A DNA stretch of 42,282 nt from Candidatus Evtepia faecigallinarum (GTDB lineage Bacteria > Bacillota > Clostridia > Oscillospirales > Oscillospiraceae), in NCBI GenBank assembly GCA_019115225.1, contig DXEA01000041.1, positions 1 through 42,282 on the forward strand, in the 5' to 3' direction. Both the position numbers and the translations under genes were made by a program. Of the stretch, positions 22,234 through 30,378 are shown in pieces; the stretch's first letter is position 1; the number at the start of each line of letters is the position of its first letter. The notes under the pieces are model-generated. The model was not told the DNA's origin and did no database searches. It saw only the letters and a program-made list of their open reading frames with translations.

Positions 22234-23486
22234 GCCTGCGCTTTTCCGACAAGCAGAAGGAAGTTCTTGGCTGGTGGACACGGGGCTCCCCCCACCGGGA
22301 CCGGGACGCCATCGTGTGCGACGGGGCGGTGCGCAGCGGGAAGACCATGTGCCTGGGCCTGTCCTTCGTGCTGTGGAGCATGACCCGCTTCCGGCGGCAG
22401 CAGTTTGCCCTGTGCGGCAAGACCACCCAGTCGGTGCGGCGGAACCTGCTGTACAGCGTGCTGCCGGTGCTGGAAAGCCTGGGCTTTCAGTGGGAGGAGA
22501 AGATCTCCCGCAACTGGCTCAAGGTGCGCTATGGGCCGGTGGAGAACACCTATTTCCTCTTCGGGGGGAAGGACGAGGGCTCTGCCGCCCTCATCCAGGG
22601 CATCACCCTGGCGGGGGTGCTGCTGGATGAGGTGGTGCTCATGCCCCGCTCTTTCGTGGAGCAGGCCTGCGCCCGGTGCTCGGTGACGGGGGCCAAGTTC
22701 TGGTTCTCCTGCAACCCCGCCGGGCCGGGGCACTGGTTTTACCGGGAGTGGATCTGCAAGGCCCGGGAGCGGAACCTCCTCCACCTGCGCTTCTTCATGG
22801 AGGACAACCCCACCCTCTCCCCCGAGACCCGGCAGCGGTATGAGCGGGCCTTTCAGGGGGCCTTTTACCGGCGGTTCGTGCTGGGGGAGTGGACGGCGGC
22901 GGAGGGATTGGTCTATGACTTCTTTGACGAGGACATGGTGCTGCCCCCGCCGGCGGGCCAGGCCCAGCGGTGGGTGATCTCCTGCGACTACGGCACCGTC
23001 AACCCCACCTCCATGGGGCTGTGGGGGAAGTACGGCGGGGTGTGGTACCGGGTGAAGGAGTATTACTACGACGCCCGGCAGGAGAGACGGCAGCAGACCG
23101 ACCAGGAGTACGCCCAGCGGCTGAGGGAACTGGCCGGGGGACGGGAGATTGAGGCGGTGGTGGCAGACCCCTCGGCGGCCTCCTTTCTGGAGGTCCTGCG
23201 CCGGGAGGGGTGGAACGTGCGCAAGGCCAACAACGACGTGCTCTCGGGCATCCGGCTCACCGCCGACGCCTTGAAAAGTGGGCGCATCGTCATCTGCTCC
23301 CCCTGTCAGGATGCCATCCGGGAGTTCGGGTCCTATTGCTGGGACCTGGCCGCCGGGGACCGGGACAAGGTGCGCAAGGAGTTTGACCACGCCATGGACG
23401 AGATCCGCTACTTCGTGGCCACCGTGGCCGCCCCGGAGGAGGGGGACGACCCCTTCTTCGCCGGGTATGTGGAGCGGCGGGTGTGA
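22230..23486 (+). CDS. PBSX-family phage terminase large subunit
   Basis: 418 residues. The N-terminal ATPase has CDGAVRSGKTMCLGLSFVLW (Walker A-like) near residue 30, and ITLAGVLLDEVVLM (Walker B) near 125, followed by FWFSCNPAGPGHWFYREW (coupling motif region). The nuclease half has WVISCDYGTVNPTSMGLW, VVADPSAASFLEVL and DHAMDEIRYFVATV, with the acidic residues expected for two-metal catalysis. All motor and nuclease landmarks are intact, so the gene is not an obvious pseudogene. It packages DNA through the portal. It overlaps the small subunit by four bases. Confidence 0.93.
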   Translation: MSLRFSDKQKEVLGWWTRGSPHRDRDAIVCDGAVRSGKTMCLGLSFVLWSMTRFRRQQFALCGKTTQSVRRNLLYSVLPVLESLGFQWEEKISRNWLKVRYGPVENTYFLFGGKDEGSAALIQGITLAGVLLDEVVLMPRSFVEQACARCSVTGAKFWFSCNPAGPGHWFYREWICKARERNLLHLRFFMEDNPTLSPETRQRYERAFQGAFYRRFVLGEWTAAEGLVYDFFDEDMVLPPPAGQAQRWVISCDYGTVNPTSMGLWGKYGGVWYRVKEYYYDARQERRQQTDQEYAQRLRELAGGREIEAVVADPSAASFLEVLRREGWNVRKANNDVLSGIRLTADALKSGRIVICSPCQDAIREFGSYCWDLAAGDRDKVRKEFDHAMDEIRYFVATVAAPEEGDDPFFAGYVERRV

Positions 23487-23505
23487 GAGACGAAAGGAGG
23501 ATGTG

Positions 23506-24774
23506 ATGGGATTTTGGAAAGGACGGAAGCAGGAGGCGCAGGCTCCCCCGGGGCCGGTCCAGCTCAGGCCGGCCCAGCGCCACCCCTTCCAGATGCTGGG
23601 CGGCTATGTGCCCCTGCATCAGCCGGCCTTTTCCCTCTACCGGGCCATCCGGGAGGCCATCCCGGTGGTGGATGCGGCGGTACTCAAGCTGGTGCGTCTG
23701 GCCGGGGGCGTGGGGGTGACGTGTGAGGACAAGAGGGCCGAGGAGGAGCTGAACCAGTTCCTGCGCACGGTGCCCGCCGGGTGGAACCAGCGGGGCATTC
23801 AGACCTTTCTGGACAGCTATCTGGACTGCCTGCTCACCTGCGGCCGGGCGGTGGGGGAGATCGTCCCCAGCCGGGACGGGCGGGAGATCGCGGCGGTGCT
23901 GTGCGGGAACGTCTCCGACGTGGAGGTGAAGGTGGGGGACTCTCCCCTGGACCAGAAGCTGGCCCTGCGCCGGCCCAACGGGGAGACGGAGCTGCTGCCC
24001 CGGCAGGACTTATTGCTCTTTACCCCCTACCACCCCAGCCCGGAAAACCCCTATGGGCAGTCGCTGCTCCACGGGCTGCCCTTTCTGTCCGGGGTGCTGT
24101 TGAAGATCTATCAGACCCTGGGGGAGAACTGGGAGCGGGCGGGGAACGTCCGCTTCGCCGTGGTCTATAAGCCGGAAGAGGGGCTGGACCAGCGGCGGGT
24201 CCAGGAGCGGGGGAAGCTGCTGGCCCAGCGGTGGTCCCAGGCCATGGAGAACACCCGGAACGGGTCCGTGCGGGATTTCGTCACCGTGGGGGATGTGGAG
24301 ATCAAGGTCATCGGGGCCGAGTGCGACATCCCCGACTGTCAGGCGCCGGTGCGGCTGATTTTAGAGCAGCTCATCTCCCAGACGGGCATCCCGCCCTTTT
24401 TGCTGGGGCTGAACTGGTCCTCCACCGAGCGCATGAGCAGCCAGCAGGCGGACATCATGACCAGCGAGCTCACCGCTCTGCGCCGCACCCTCACCCCGGT
24501 GGTGGAAAAGGTGTGCGACCTGTGGCTGCGGATGCACGGCAAGGGGTGCGCCTTCCAGGTGGTCTGGGAGGAGATCAATCTCCAGGACCAGGTGGAAGAG
24601 GCCCGGGCCGTCCTGTACCGCCAGCAGGCGGCACAGCTGGCCAAGGGAGAGAAGAACACCGGCCGGGGAAAGGAGGAGGCCAAGGAAGAGGACAAGCCCA
24701 AAACCGACCAGGAAAAGAAGGAGGAGAACCATGCAGACAGTGACCAAGGAAGCCCGGACCCAGGTGACCGCTGA
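23506..24774 (+). CDS. Phage portal protein
   Basis: 422 residues. The start ATG at 23506 follows AAAGGAGG. The N-terminal half includes HPFQMLGGYVPLHQPAFSLYRAIREAIPVVDAAV, and the wing/stem region has LLLFTPYHPSPENPYGQSLL and QTLGENWERAGNVRF. The late part, LILEQLISQTGIPPFLLGLNWSSTERMSSQQADIM, is typical of phage portals. It would form the dodecameric ring at the capsid vertex through which DNA moves. The C-terminus is a lysine/glutamate-rich tail (about the last 35 residues). It overlaps the following gene by 44 bases. Confidence 0.9.
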   Translation: MGFWKGRKQEAQAPPGPVQLRPAQRHPFQMLGGYVPLHQPAFSLYRAIREAIPVVDAAVLKLVRLAGGVGVTCEDKRAEEELNQFLRTVPAGWNQRGIQTFLDSYLDCLLTCGRAVGEIVPSRDGREIAAVLCGNVSDVEVKVGDSPLDQKLALRRPNGETELLPRQDLLLFTPYHPSPENPYGQSLLHGLPFLSGVLLKIYQTLGENWERAGNVRFAVVYKPEEGLDQRRVQERGKLLAQRWSQAMENTRNGSVRDFVTVGDVEIKVIGAECDIPDCQAPVRLILEQLISQTGIPPFLLGLNWSSTERMSSQQADIMTSELTALRRTLTPVVEKVCDLWLRMHGKGCAFQVVWEEINLQDQVEEARAVLYRQQAAQLAKGEKNTGRGKEEAKEEDKPKTDQEKKEENHADSDQGSPDPGDR

Positions 24775-25672
24775 CCCGGCCGCCGGGGAGCTGGAGGCCA
24801 TCAACAGCCTCAACGGCACCAGCCTGACCGAGGAGGAGGTCTATCTCTTCGCCGTGCGGCTGTGCGACAACCAGACCGACCGGGACATGGAGTACTTTGG
24901 CCGCCAGGACCTGGAGGTGCTGGCCCCCCTCTTTGTGGGGAAAACCGGCATTTTTGACCACAGCTGGAGCGCCAGGGACCAGACCGCCCGCATTTACCGC
25001 ACGGAGGTGGTGGACGAGCCGGGGCTGGTGAGCGAGGCCGGGGAGCCGGGGTGCTACCTGAAAGGGTATGCCTACATGCTGCGCACGGCGGAGAACGCCG
25101 GGCTCATTGCCGAGATCGAGGGGGGAATCAAGAAGGAGGTCAGCGTCAGCTGCGCCGTCAGCGGGAGTATTTGCTCCATCTGCGGCAACGACATCCACGA
25201 CCGCACCGCCTGCAGCCACGTGAAGGGACGGGTGTATGAGGGGAGACGGTGCATCGTGCGCCTGGCCCAGCCCACCGACGCCTTTGAGTGGTCCTTTGTG
25301 GCCGTGCCCGCCCAGCCCCGGGCGGGGGTGGTGAAGAGCCTGGGCCGGGGGGAAAGCCTGGACCAGGTGCTGGCCGGGCTGGACGGCCCCTGGCAGGCAG
25401 AGTGGAAGGAGCTCCAGCGCCAGGCCGCCGCCGGGCGGCGGTATCTGGAAAAGCTGCGGCAGGAGACGGTGCGCCTGGGCCTTATGGCCCAGAAGGGCCT
25501 GCAGCGGGAGACCCTGCAGGCCATCGCCGGAAAGCTGGACGAGGAGGAGCTGGAAGAGCTGCGGGCCTGCTATGCCCGGCAGCTGGAGGATGCCCTGCCC
25601 CTGCCCGTCCAGCTCAGCTACGGCGGGGAACAACGAGGAGAGGCCGGGGACGATGCGTCCTTTGTCATCTAA
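24731..25672 (+). CDS. Putative prohead protease/scaffold-position protein with Cys/His cluster
   Basis: 313 residues between portal and capsid genes, where phages keep the maturation protease and scaffold. The N-terminal 190 residues are alpha/beta with VGKTGIFDHSWSARDQTARIY and PTDAFEWSFVAVPAQPRAGVVKS, which resembles the core of capsid maturation proteases. A cluster CSICGNDIHDRTACSH with a further Cys upstream suggests zinc binding. The C-terminal third (about 215-295) is helical and could be the scaffold. Catalytic residues were not identified with confidence. GAAGGAGGAGAACC precedes the ATG, which lies inside the portal gene. Confidence 0.6.
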   Translation: MQTVTKEARTQVTADPAAGELEAINSLNGTSLTEEEVYLFAVRLCDNQTDRDMEYFGRQDLEVLAPLFVGKTGIFDHSWSARDQTARIYRTEVVDEPGLVSEAGEPGCYLKGYAYMLRTAENAGLIAEIEGGIKKEVSVSCAVSGSICSICGNDIHDRTACSHVKGRVYEGRRCIVRLAQPTDAFEWSFVAVPAQPRAGVVKSLGRGESLDQVLAGLDGPWQAEWKELQRQAAAGRRYLEKLRQETVRLGLMAQKGLQRETLQAIAGKLDEEELEELRACYARQLEDALPLPVQLSYGGEQRGEAGDDASFVI

Positions 25673-25699
25673 AACCAAATCACAAAAGGAGGAAGAACA

Positions 25700-26050
25700 A
25701 TGGGTGTTGCGTTCAACGGAATGGAGAGTTTGGTGGTCACCTTCCAGGCGGAGACCGCCACGGCGGGGCAGTTTGCCGCCATGCAGGAAAATGACACGGT
25801 GCAGGATGCCGCCGACGGGGCTGCCCCCGTGGGCCTCATCCTCAACCTGCGCGGAGGCCACGCCGCTGTGCAGGTGCGGGGCTATGCCCAGACTGCCTAC
25901 AGCGGCACCGGCGCCCCCGTGCTGGGCTGGAACCAGCTGGTGGCCGACGGCGCCGGCGGCCTGCGCCTGGCAGCGGACGGCGAGACGGGCCGGACCTGTC
26001 TGGTGGTGAACCTGGACAGCGGCAGCAAGACCATGGGCCTGTTCCTGTGA
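25700..26050 (+). CDS. Small head protein, decoration-protein position
   Basis: 116 residues, beta-rich and glycine/alanine-rich (AAPVGLILNLRGGHAAVQVRGYAQTAYSGTGAPVLGW). Placement right before the major capsid gene and small size match capsid decoration or stabilisation proteins, but no specific family is recognised. AAAGGAGGAAGAACA precedes the ATG. Confidence 0.55.
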   Translation: MGVAFNGMESLVVTFQAETATAGQFAAMQENDTVQDAADGAAPVGLILNLRGGHAAVQVRGYAQTAYSGTGAPVLGWNQLVADGAGGLRLAADGETGRTCLVVNLDSGSKTMGLFL

Positions 26051-26075
26051 GAACGGGCGGAAAGGAGTGAATGGT

Positions 26076-27110
26076 ATGGCATATCAGTTCGAGACGGTGA
26101 AGCTGGACAAGGGGATGTACCGGGAGTCCGGGCGCTCCTTTGCCAAGGTGCTGGAGCAGTGTGACCCCTCGGAGCAGTACAAGGGCACGCCCCTGGAACA
26201 CCTGGACGCCTTTCAGCGGCAGCTGAAACGCTTTGACATCAAGGTGAAGGGGCCGGAGTCCGATGTGGTCTCCAAGTTCTTTGCCACCTGGGAGTCTGCC
26301 GTCCTCTTCCCCGAGTATGTGGCCCGGGCGGTGCGCCAGGGCATGGAGGAGAGCGACATTTTGCCCTTTATGACGGCGGCGGAGACCCGGATCGCCGGCA
26401 TGGACTACCGCTCCATCGCCTCCACCCCCGAGGAGGACGAGAAGGCGCTGAAGATGGTGGCCGAAGGGGCCCTCATCCCCGAGACCCGGGTGCATGCCCA
26501 GGAGAACCTGGTGCAGCTGCACAAGCGGGGCCGGATGCTGGTGGCCTCCTATGAGGCCATCCAGTTCCAGCGGCTGGACCTGTTCTCCGTGACCCTGCGC
26601 CAGATCGGCGCGTATATTAACCGCATGCATGTGGCGGATGCCATTGAGGTGTTGCTCAACGGGGACGGCAACGGCAACGCCGCCACGGTCTATACCGTGG
26701 GCACCGACCCCATCAGCGGCACCGCCGGCACCCTCACCTATGACGCCCTGGTGGATTTCTGGAGCCAGTTTGACCCCTATGCCATGAACACCCTGCTGGT
26801 GGGGGACGCCATGGCGAAGATTCTCAAGCTGGACGAGATGCAGGACGGCACGGCGGGGCTGACCTTCCAGGGCACCGGCAAGCTGGTCACCCCCATGGGG
26901 GCCACCCTCCTGCGCAGCAGCGCCGTGCCCAGCAACACCATCATCGGCCTGGACAGCAACTACGCCCTGGAGATGATCCGGGGCAGCGACGTGCTGGTGG
27001 AGTATGACAAGCTCATCGACCGGCAGCTGGAGCGGGCGGCCATCACGTCCATCTCCGGCTTCTCAAAAATTTTCCAGGAGGCGTCCAAAGTGCTGCAGAT
27101 TGGCGGGTGA
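26076..27110 (+). CDS. Major capsid protein
   Basis: 344 residues. The N-terminal arm (about 1-60) is helical and charged. The HK97-type core follows with FFATWESAVLFPEYVARAVRQGMEE and RSIASTPEEDEKALKMVAEGALIPET (the E-loop/P-domain region), a long helix, then DALVDFWSQFDPYAMNTLLVGD and IIGLDSNYALEMIRGSDVLVEYDKLIDRQLERAAITSISGFSKIF, typical of the C-terminal A-domain. The ATG at 26076 is eight bases after AAGGAG; the GTG three codons earlier lies in the ribosome site. The frame is intact. Confidence 0.85.
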   Translation: MAYQFETVKLDKGMYRESGRSFAKVLEQCDPSEQYKGTPLEHLDAFQRQLKRFDIKVKGPESDVVSKFFATWESAVLFPEYVARAVRQGMEESDILPFMTAAETRIAGMDYRSIASTPEEDEKALKMVAEGALIPETRVHAQENLVQLHKRGRMLVASYEAIQFQRLDLFSVTLRQIGAYINRMHVADAIEVLLNGDGNGNAATVYTVGTDPISGTAGTLTYDALVDFWSQFDPYAMNTLLVGDAMAKILKLDEMQDGTAGLTFQGTGKLVTPMGATLLRSSAVPSNTIIGLDSNYALEMIRGSDVLVEYDKLIDRQLERAAITSISGFSKIFQEASKVLQIGG

Positions 27111-27114
27111 TGAG

Positions 27115-27498
27115 ATGATCCAGGAACAGGAGATTGTCGAGGTCGCCCTGTGCTTTGCCGGGCGGCAGCTGACGGATGGAGAGGCCAAGGTCCTCTCCAT
27201 CCTCTGCGCCGCGGCCTTGGACAGCTGGCGGGGGCAGCTGCGGCAGGACGTGGCCGAGGAGAGCATCCGGGACCTGCTGGTGGTGGCCAGCGCCTGGACC
27301 GCCCTGGCGGCGGTGTCCGGGGCCCTGGAGCAGAGCAGCCCCACGCCCCTGTCCTTCTCCGCCGGGGATTTAACTGTCCGCAGCCAGGAGGGACAGGGCG
27401 GGAACGCCTGCGCCAAAAGCCTGCGCAGTCAGGCCGAGGCCCTCATGCTCCCCTACGTGCGGGATGAGGCCTTTGCCTTCTGGGAGGTGAGGGGATGA
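27115..27498 (+). CDS. Head-tail connector-like protein (gp6-position)
   Basis: 127 residues, mainly helical (IVEVALCFAGRQLTDGEAKVLSILCAAALDSW and IRDLLVVASAWTALAAVSGALEQ). Size and location after the capsid fit head-completion adaptors that form a ring under the portal. The ATG at 27115 is four bases beyond the capsid stop, with a poor ribosome site, so coupling to the capsid gene is likely. Family assignment rests on position. Confidence 0.6.
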   Translation: MIQEQEIVEVALCFAGRQLTDGEAKVLSILCAAALDSWRGQLRQDVAEESIRDLLVVASAWTALAAVSGALEQSSPTPLSFSAGDLTVRSQEGQGGNACAKSLRSQAEALMLPYVRDEAFAFWEVRG

Positions 27499-27833
27499 GC
27501 TTTGCCGGCAGTTTCACCGCCATCGCCGCCCGGTATGGGCGGCCGGTGGTCCTGTTCTGCCAGGGAGAAGAGGCAGGCCGGGGACAGGCGGTGCTGCGGC
27601 CTGTGCTGGACCGGCAGGTCCAGTGGTTCCCCTCTCCCCTGGGGAAGCAGCGGCAGGAGGAGGTCCTCTGTCTGGCCCAGGCGGACCTCCCCTTCCGCAC
27701 CGGCGGGGAGGAACAGACGGTGCAGGCGGGAGAGGAAGTGTATGAGGTGGTCAGCGTCCGGCCGGTGGAGGCCGGGACGGAGCGGATCTATTGGCATGGA
27801 ATCCTGCGGCGAAGGGAGGCAGATGCCCTGTGA
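27495..27833 (+). CDS. Head closure/stopper-position phage protein
   Basis: 112 residues, beta-rich with RRYG-like N-terminal motif (FTAIAARYGRPVVLF) and VQAGEEVYEVVSVRPVEAGTERIYWHGIL at the C-terminus. Head-closure proteins of siphophages and myophages have this size and a similar small beta-barrel. It overlaps both neighbours by four bases (ATGA and GTGA). The role is inferred from order. Confidence 0.6.
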   Translation: MSFAGSFTAIAARYGRPVVLFCQGEEAGRGQAVLRPVLDRQVQWFPSPLGKQRQEEVLCLAQADLPFRTGGEEQTVQAGEEVYEVVSVRPVEAGTERIYWHGILRRREADAL

Positions 27834-28330
27834 CGACGTTGACGGCCCTGCGCCAGGCCATGACGGACTTTTTGGAAGGGCAAGGGATTGCCGCCCTCAC
27901 CGCCTGGCCCCAGGAGCAGCGGCAGAACCACCAGGAACCGGTGGCGGTGGTCCAGGTGAAGGAGGTGGAGGCCGCCCCGGCGGGCTTTCAGAACTATCTG
28001 GGCCAGAGCTATGACAGCCAGGCCCACCGGTGGACCGACCGGTACGGCCAGCGGGTGACGGTGAAGTTTGTCCTCACCCTCTGCAGCCCCCGCGCTGCCG
28101 GGGAGGCCGGGTGCCGCCGGCTGCTGGACCAGGTGGCCGGGGCCCTGCTGCGGGGCGGCCCGGCGGGCTTTGCCGTGGAGAAGTGGACCATGGGGGAGAC
28201 CGACTTTGACCAGCACAGCGGGATGTTCCGGGGCAAGCTCCAGGCCGTGTGCCGGGGGACCCTGGTGGAGAGCCGGGAGGAGAGCGGCGAGATCGTAGCC
28301 ATTGAAGTGAAAGGAGAGATGCAGCTGTGA
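27830..28330 (+). CDS. Tail terminator/completion-position phage protein
   Basis: 166 residues starting at GTG 27830, ten bases after GGGAGG. The sequence has ALRQAMTDFLEGQG at the start, then beta-rich TDRYGQRVTVKFVLTLCSPR, and ends with RGTLVESREESGEIVAIEVKGEMQL. Tail terminators precede sheath genes in PBSX-like clusters and cap the tail at the neck. No direct motif proves it. Confidence 0.6.
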   Translation: MTTLTALRQAMTDFLEGQGIAALTAWPQEQRQNHQEPVAVVQVKEVEAAPAGFQNYLGQSYDSQAHRWTDRYGQRVTVKFVLTLCSPRAAGEAGCRRLLDQVAGALLRGGPAGFAVEKWTMGETDFDQHSGMFRGKLQAVCRGTLVESREESGEIVAIEVKGEMQL

Positions 28331-29373
28331 GCAATGTGGTGACCAGCCATGAGCGGCCGGGGGTGTACTCGGCCTATGAGGCCTCGGCGGTGGTGACGTC
28401 TGCCGGCCGCCGGGGCTGGGCGGCGGTGGCCGCCCGGAGCCAGGGGGGGACGCCGGGGACGGTGTACCCCCTGAATAGCTGGCGGGAGGCGGTGGAGACC
28501 TTTGGCCAGGAGGACCCCTTGACCAAGCTGGTCCAGGTCCTCATGGCCAACGGGGCCGGCCGGGTGCTGGCAGTGCCGGTGGGCGAGGATGCCAATTACA
28601 CCGCCGCCTTTGCCCTGCTGGGCCAGGAGGAAGGCGTGCGCGTGGTGGTGTGTGACAGTGAGGAGGCGACCGTCCAGCAGGCCCTGCGGGACCAGGTGCT
28701 GGCCGACGCTGCCGCCCGGCGGGAGCGCATCGCCGTGGTCCCCGGCGGGGCGGCGGAGGATGTGAGCCAGCTGGTGACCCGGGCCCAGGGACTCAACAGC
28801 GAGCGGGTGGTGCTGACGGCCCCCGGCCTCTCGGCAGAGGAGGGGGGCGCCCTGGTGGCAGCGGCGGTGGCCGGGGCCATCTGCGGCCAGGCCGACCCGG
28901 CCCTCCCCCTGGGGGGCGCGGTGCTGCTGGGGATCTCCCGGCTGGCGGCCCGGTACACCGAGGAGGAGCTGGACACCCTCATCCAGGGGGGCGTGACCCC
29001 GGTGGAGCTGTCCGGGGGCCAGTGCGTGGTCATCCGGGGGGTGACCACCCGGACCAGGACCGGGGAGGTCCCCGACAGCACCTGGCGGGAGCTGGGGACC
29101 ATTCTGGTGGTGGACGATGTGATCCCCGGCATCCGGGACGCCCTGCGGGCCAGGTTCCCCCGGGCCAAGAACACGGCCCAGACCCGGGGGGCCATCCGGT
29201 CCCAGGTGATCTTAGAGCTGGAGCGGAAGCTGGCGGCGGAGGTCATCACCCGGTATGGGGAGGTCACCGTGGAGGCGCTGGCCGACCGGCCCACGGTGTG
29301 CCTGGTGACCTTTGCCTTCTCGGTGGCCCTGGGGCTCAATCAGATCTGGCTGAGCGCCCAGATCACGGTGTGA
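28327..29373 (+). CDS. Contractile tail sheath protein (XkdK-like)
   Basis: 348 residues. Typical sheath N-terminus (HERPGVYSAYEASAVV) and PLTKLVQVLMANGAGRVLAV; the middle has RERIAVVPGG and LTAPGL; the C-terminal domain has QVILELERKLAAEVITRYGEVTVEAL and IRGVTTRTRTG. It would polymerise around the tube and contract to drive it through a membrane. The start is GTG in a GTGA overlap. At 348 residues it is shorter than many myophage sheaths (450-650) but near the PBSX-like lower range. Confidence 0.9.
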   Translation: MSNVVTSHERPGVYSAYEASAVVTSAGRRGWAAVAARSQGGTPGTVYPLNSWREAVETFGQEDPLTKLVQVLMANGAGRVLAVPVGEDANYTAAFALLGQEEGVRVVVCDSEEATVQQALRDQVLADAAARRERIAVVPGGAAEDVSQLVTRAQGLNSERVVLTAPGLSAEEGGALVAAAVAGAICGQADPALPLGGAVLLGISRLAARYTEEELDTLIQGGVTPVELSGGQCVVIRGVTTRTRTGEVPDSTWRELGTILVVDDVIPGIRDALRARFPRAKNTAQTRGAIRSQVILELERKLAAEVITRYGEVTVEALADRPTVCLVTFAFSVALGLNQIWLSAQITV

Positions 29374-29386
29374 AAGGAGGAAGGAT

Positions 29387-29776
29387 ATGGCGGCAAATGT
29401 GATCCCCACCAGCAGTGACATCTATCTGGAGGTGGACGGAAAGAAGGTGGCGGTGGTCCAGAGCTACACCGCCCAGAGCACCAAGAACAGCGCCACCGTG
29501 GAGGCCTTCGGGGAGGCCGAGCCTGTGGCCACCCTCCCCGGCCAGACCCGGCATGTGCTGGAGCTGACCCGCATCTACGCCACCGACGCGGCCCTGGCCG
29601 ACGGCATCGACTTTTACGGGCTGGAGGATTTCAGCCTGGTCATCTGCAAGCCCGACCGGCGGGTGATCTATAGCGGGTGCCAGTGGAGCAAGATCGGCGA
29701 GAGCGGGAACCTGGGGACCTCGGTGATGGAGAAGGTCACGGTGGTGGCCAGCCGGCGCCTGGAGACGGCGGTATGA
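29387..29776 (+). CDS. Tail tube protein (XkdM-like)
   Basis: 129 residues with the N-terminus SSDIYLEVDGKKVAVVQSYTAQSTKNSATVEAFGE and C-terminal VMEKVTVVASRRLETAV, features of PBSX XkdM-type tubes. It directly follows the sheath gene, with GAAAGGAGGAAGGAT before the ATG. Tube hexamers would form the inner channel. Confidence 0.85.
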   Translation: MAANVIPTSSDIYLEVDGKKVAVVQSYTAQSTKNSATVEAFGEAEPVATLPGQTRHVLELTRIYATDAALADGIDFYGLEDFSLVICKPDRRVIYSGCQWSKIGESGNLGTSVMEKVTVVASRRLETAV

Positions 29777-30378
29777 GAAACCCGGTAACGTGGCTGCGCC
29801 GGTGGTGGGACCGGCGGCCGGGGGGACGGCTGGAGGCCGTCCCCCCTTGGGACCTGGCCCTGGCCCGGCGGGAGGCGGCCCAGATGGCCGGGGAGGCGGA
29901 TAAGGCCCTGTGGGACAACGCCTGTCTGGTGGCCCGGGCCCTGCGGCGGCGGGGGAGGCGGGTGTATCCCTCGGGAGAGGCGGTGGTGGAGGCCCTCTCC
30001 CCTGCCCGGATCGAGGCCCTGGCCCGGCGGTGGGCCCAGGGGGCGGGGCGGCAGGAGTATGCCATCGGGGATCTGAAGGAGGAGCTGGCGGCCCTGCCCT
30101 GGCAGCGTTTGAGATGGCGGGTGTTACGGCAGTTCGGGGCCCTGCCCACGGAGGAGCGGGCGAGGGAGATGACCGACGGGGACTATCTGTGGTGCGCGGT
30201 GAACCTGCTGCTGGATGAGGAGGAAGAGGCAGCGCGGCTGTGCCCCGTCTGCCGGGAGGAGGCCCAGAGAGAACGCTGCCCGGTGTGCGGCCGGGAGACG
30301 GGGCAGGTCAGCCGGGGGGAGAACCCCGCCTTTGACTGGGCACGGTTTGAGCGGATGAAACGGGGGGAGAGACCGTGA
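29773..30378 (+). CDS. Tail assembly chaperone-position protein with C-terminal zinc-ribbon-like motif
   Basis: 201 residues. An N-terminal tryptophan/arginine-rich segment precedes helices including VVEALSPARIEALARRWAQ and LWCAVNLLLDEEE. Near residue 156, CPVC and CPVC sit twelve residues apart (CPVCREEAQRERCPVC), the spacing of a rubredoxin/zinc knuckle, followed by a basic tail. PBSX-like clusters have the tail chaperone at this place. The ATGA start overlaps the tube stop, and the end overlaps the next gene by GTGA. The motif is unusual for a chaperone. Confidence 0.55.
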   Translation: MRNPVTWLRRWWDRRPGGRLEAVPPWDLALARREAAQMAGEADKALWDNACLVARALRRRGRRVYPSGEAVVEALSPARIEALARRWAQGAGRQEYAIGDLKEELAALPWQRLRWRVLRQFGALPTEERAREMTDGDYLWCAVNLLLDEEEEAARLCPVCREEAQRERCPVCGRETGQVSRGENPAFDWARFERMKRGERP

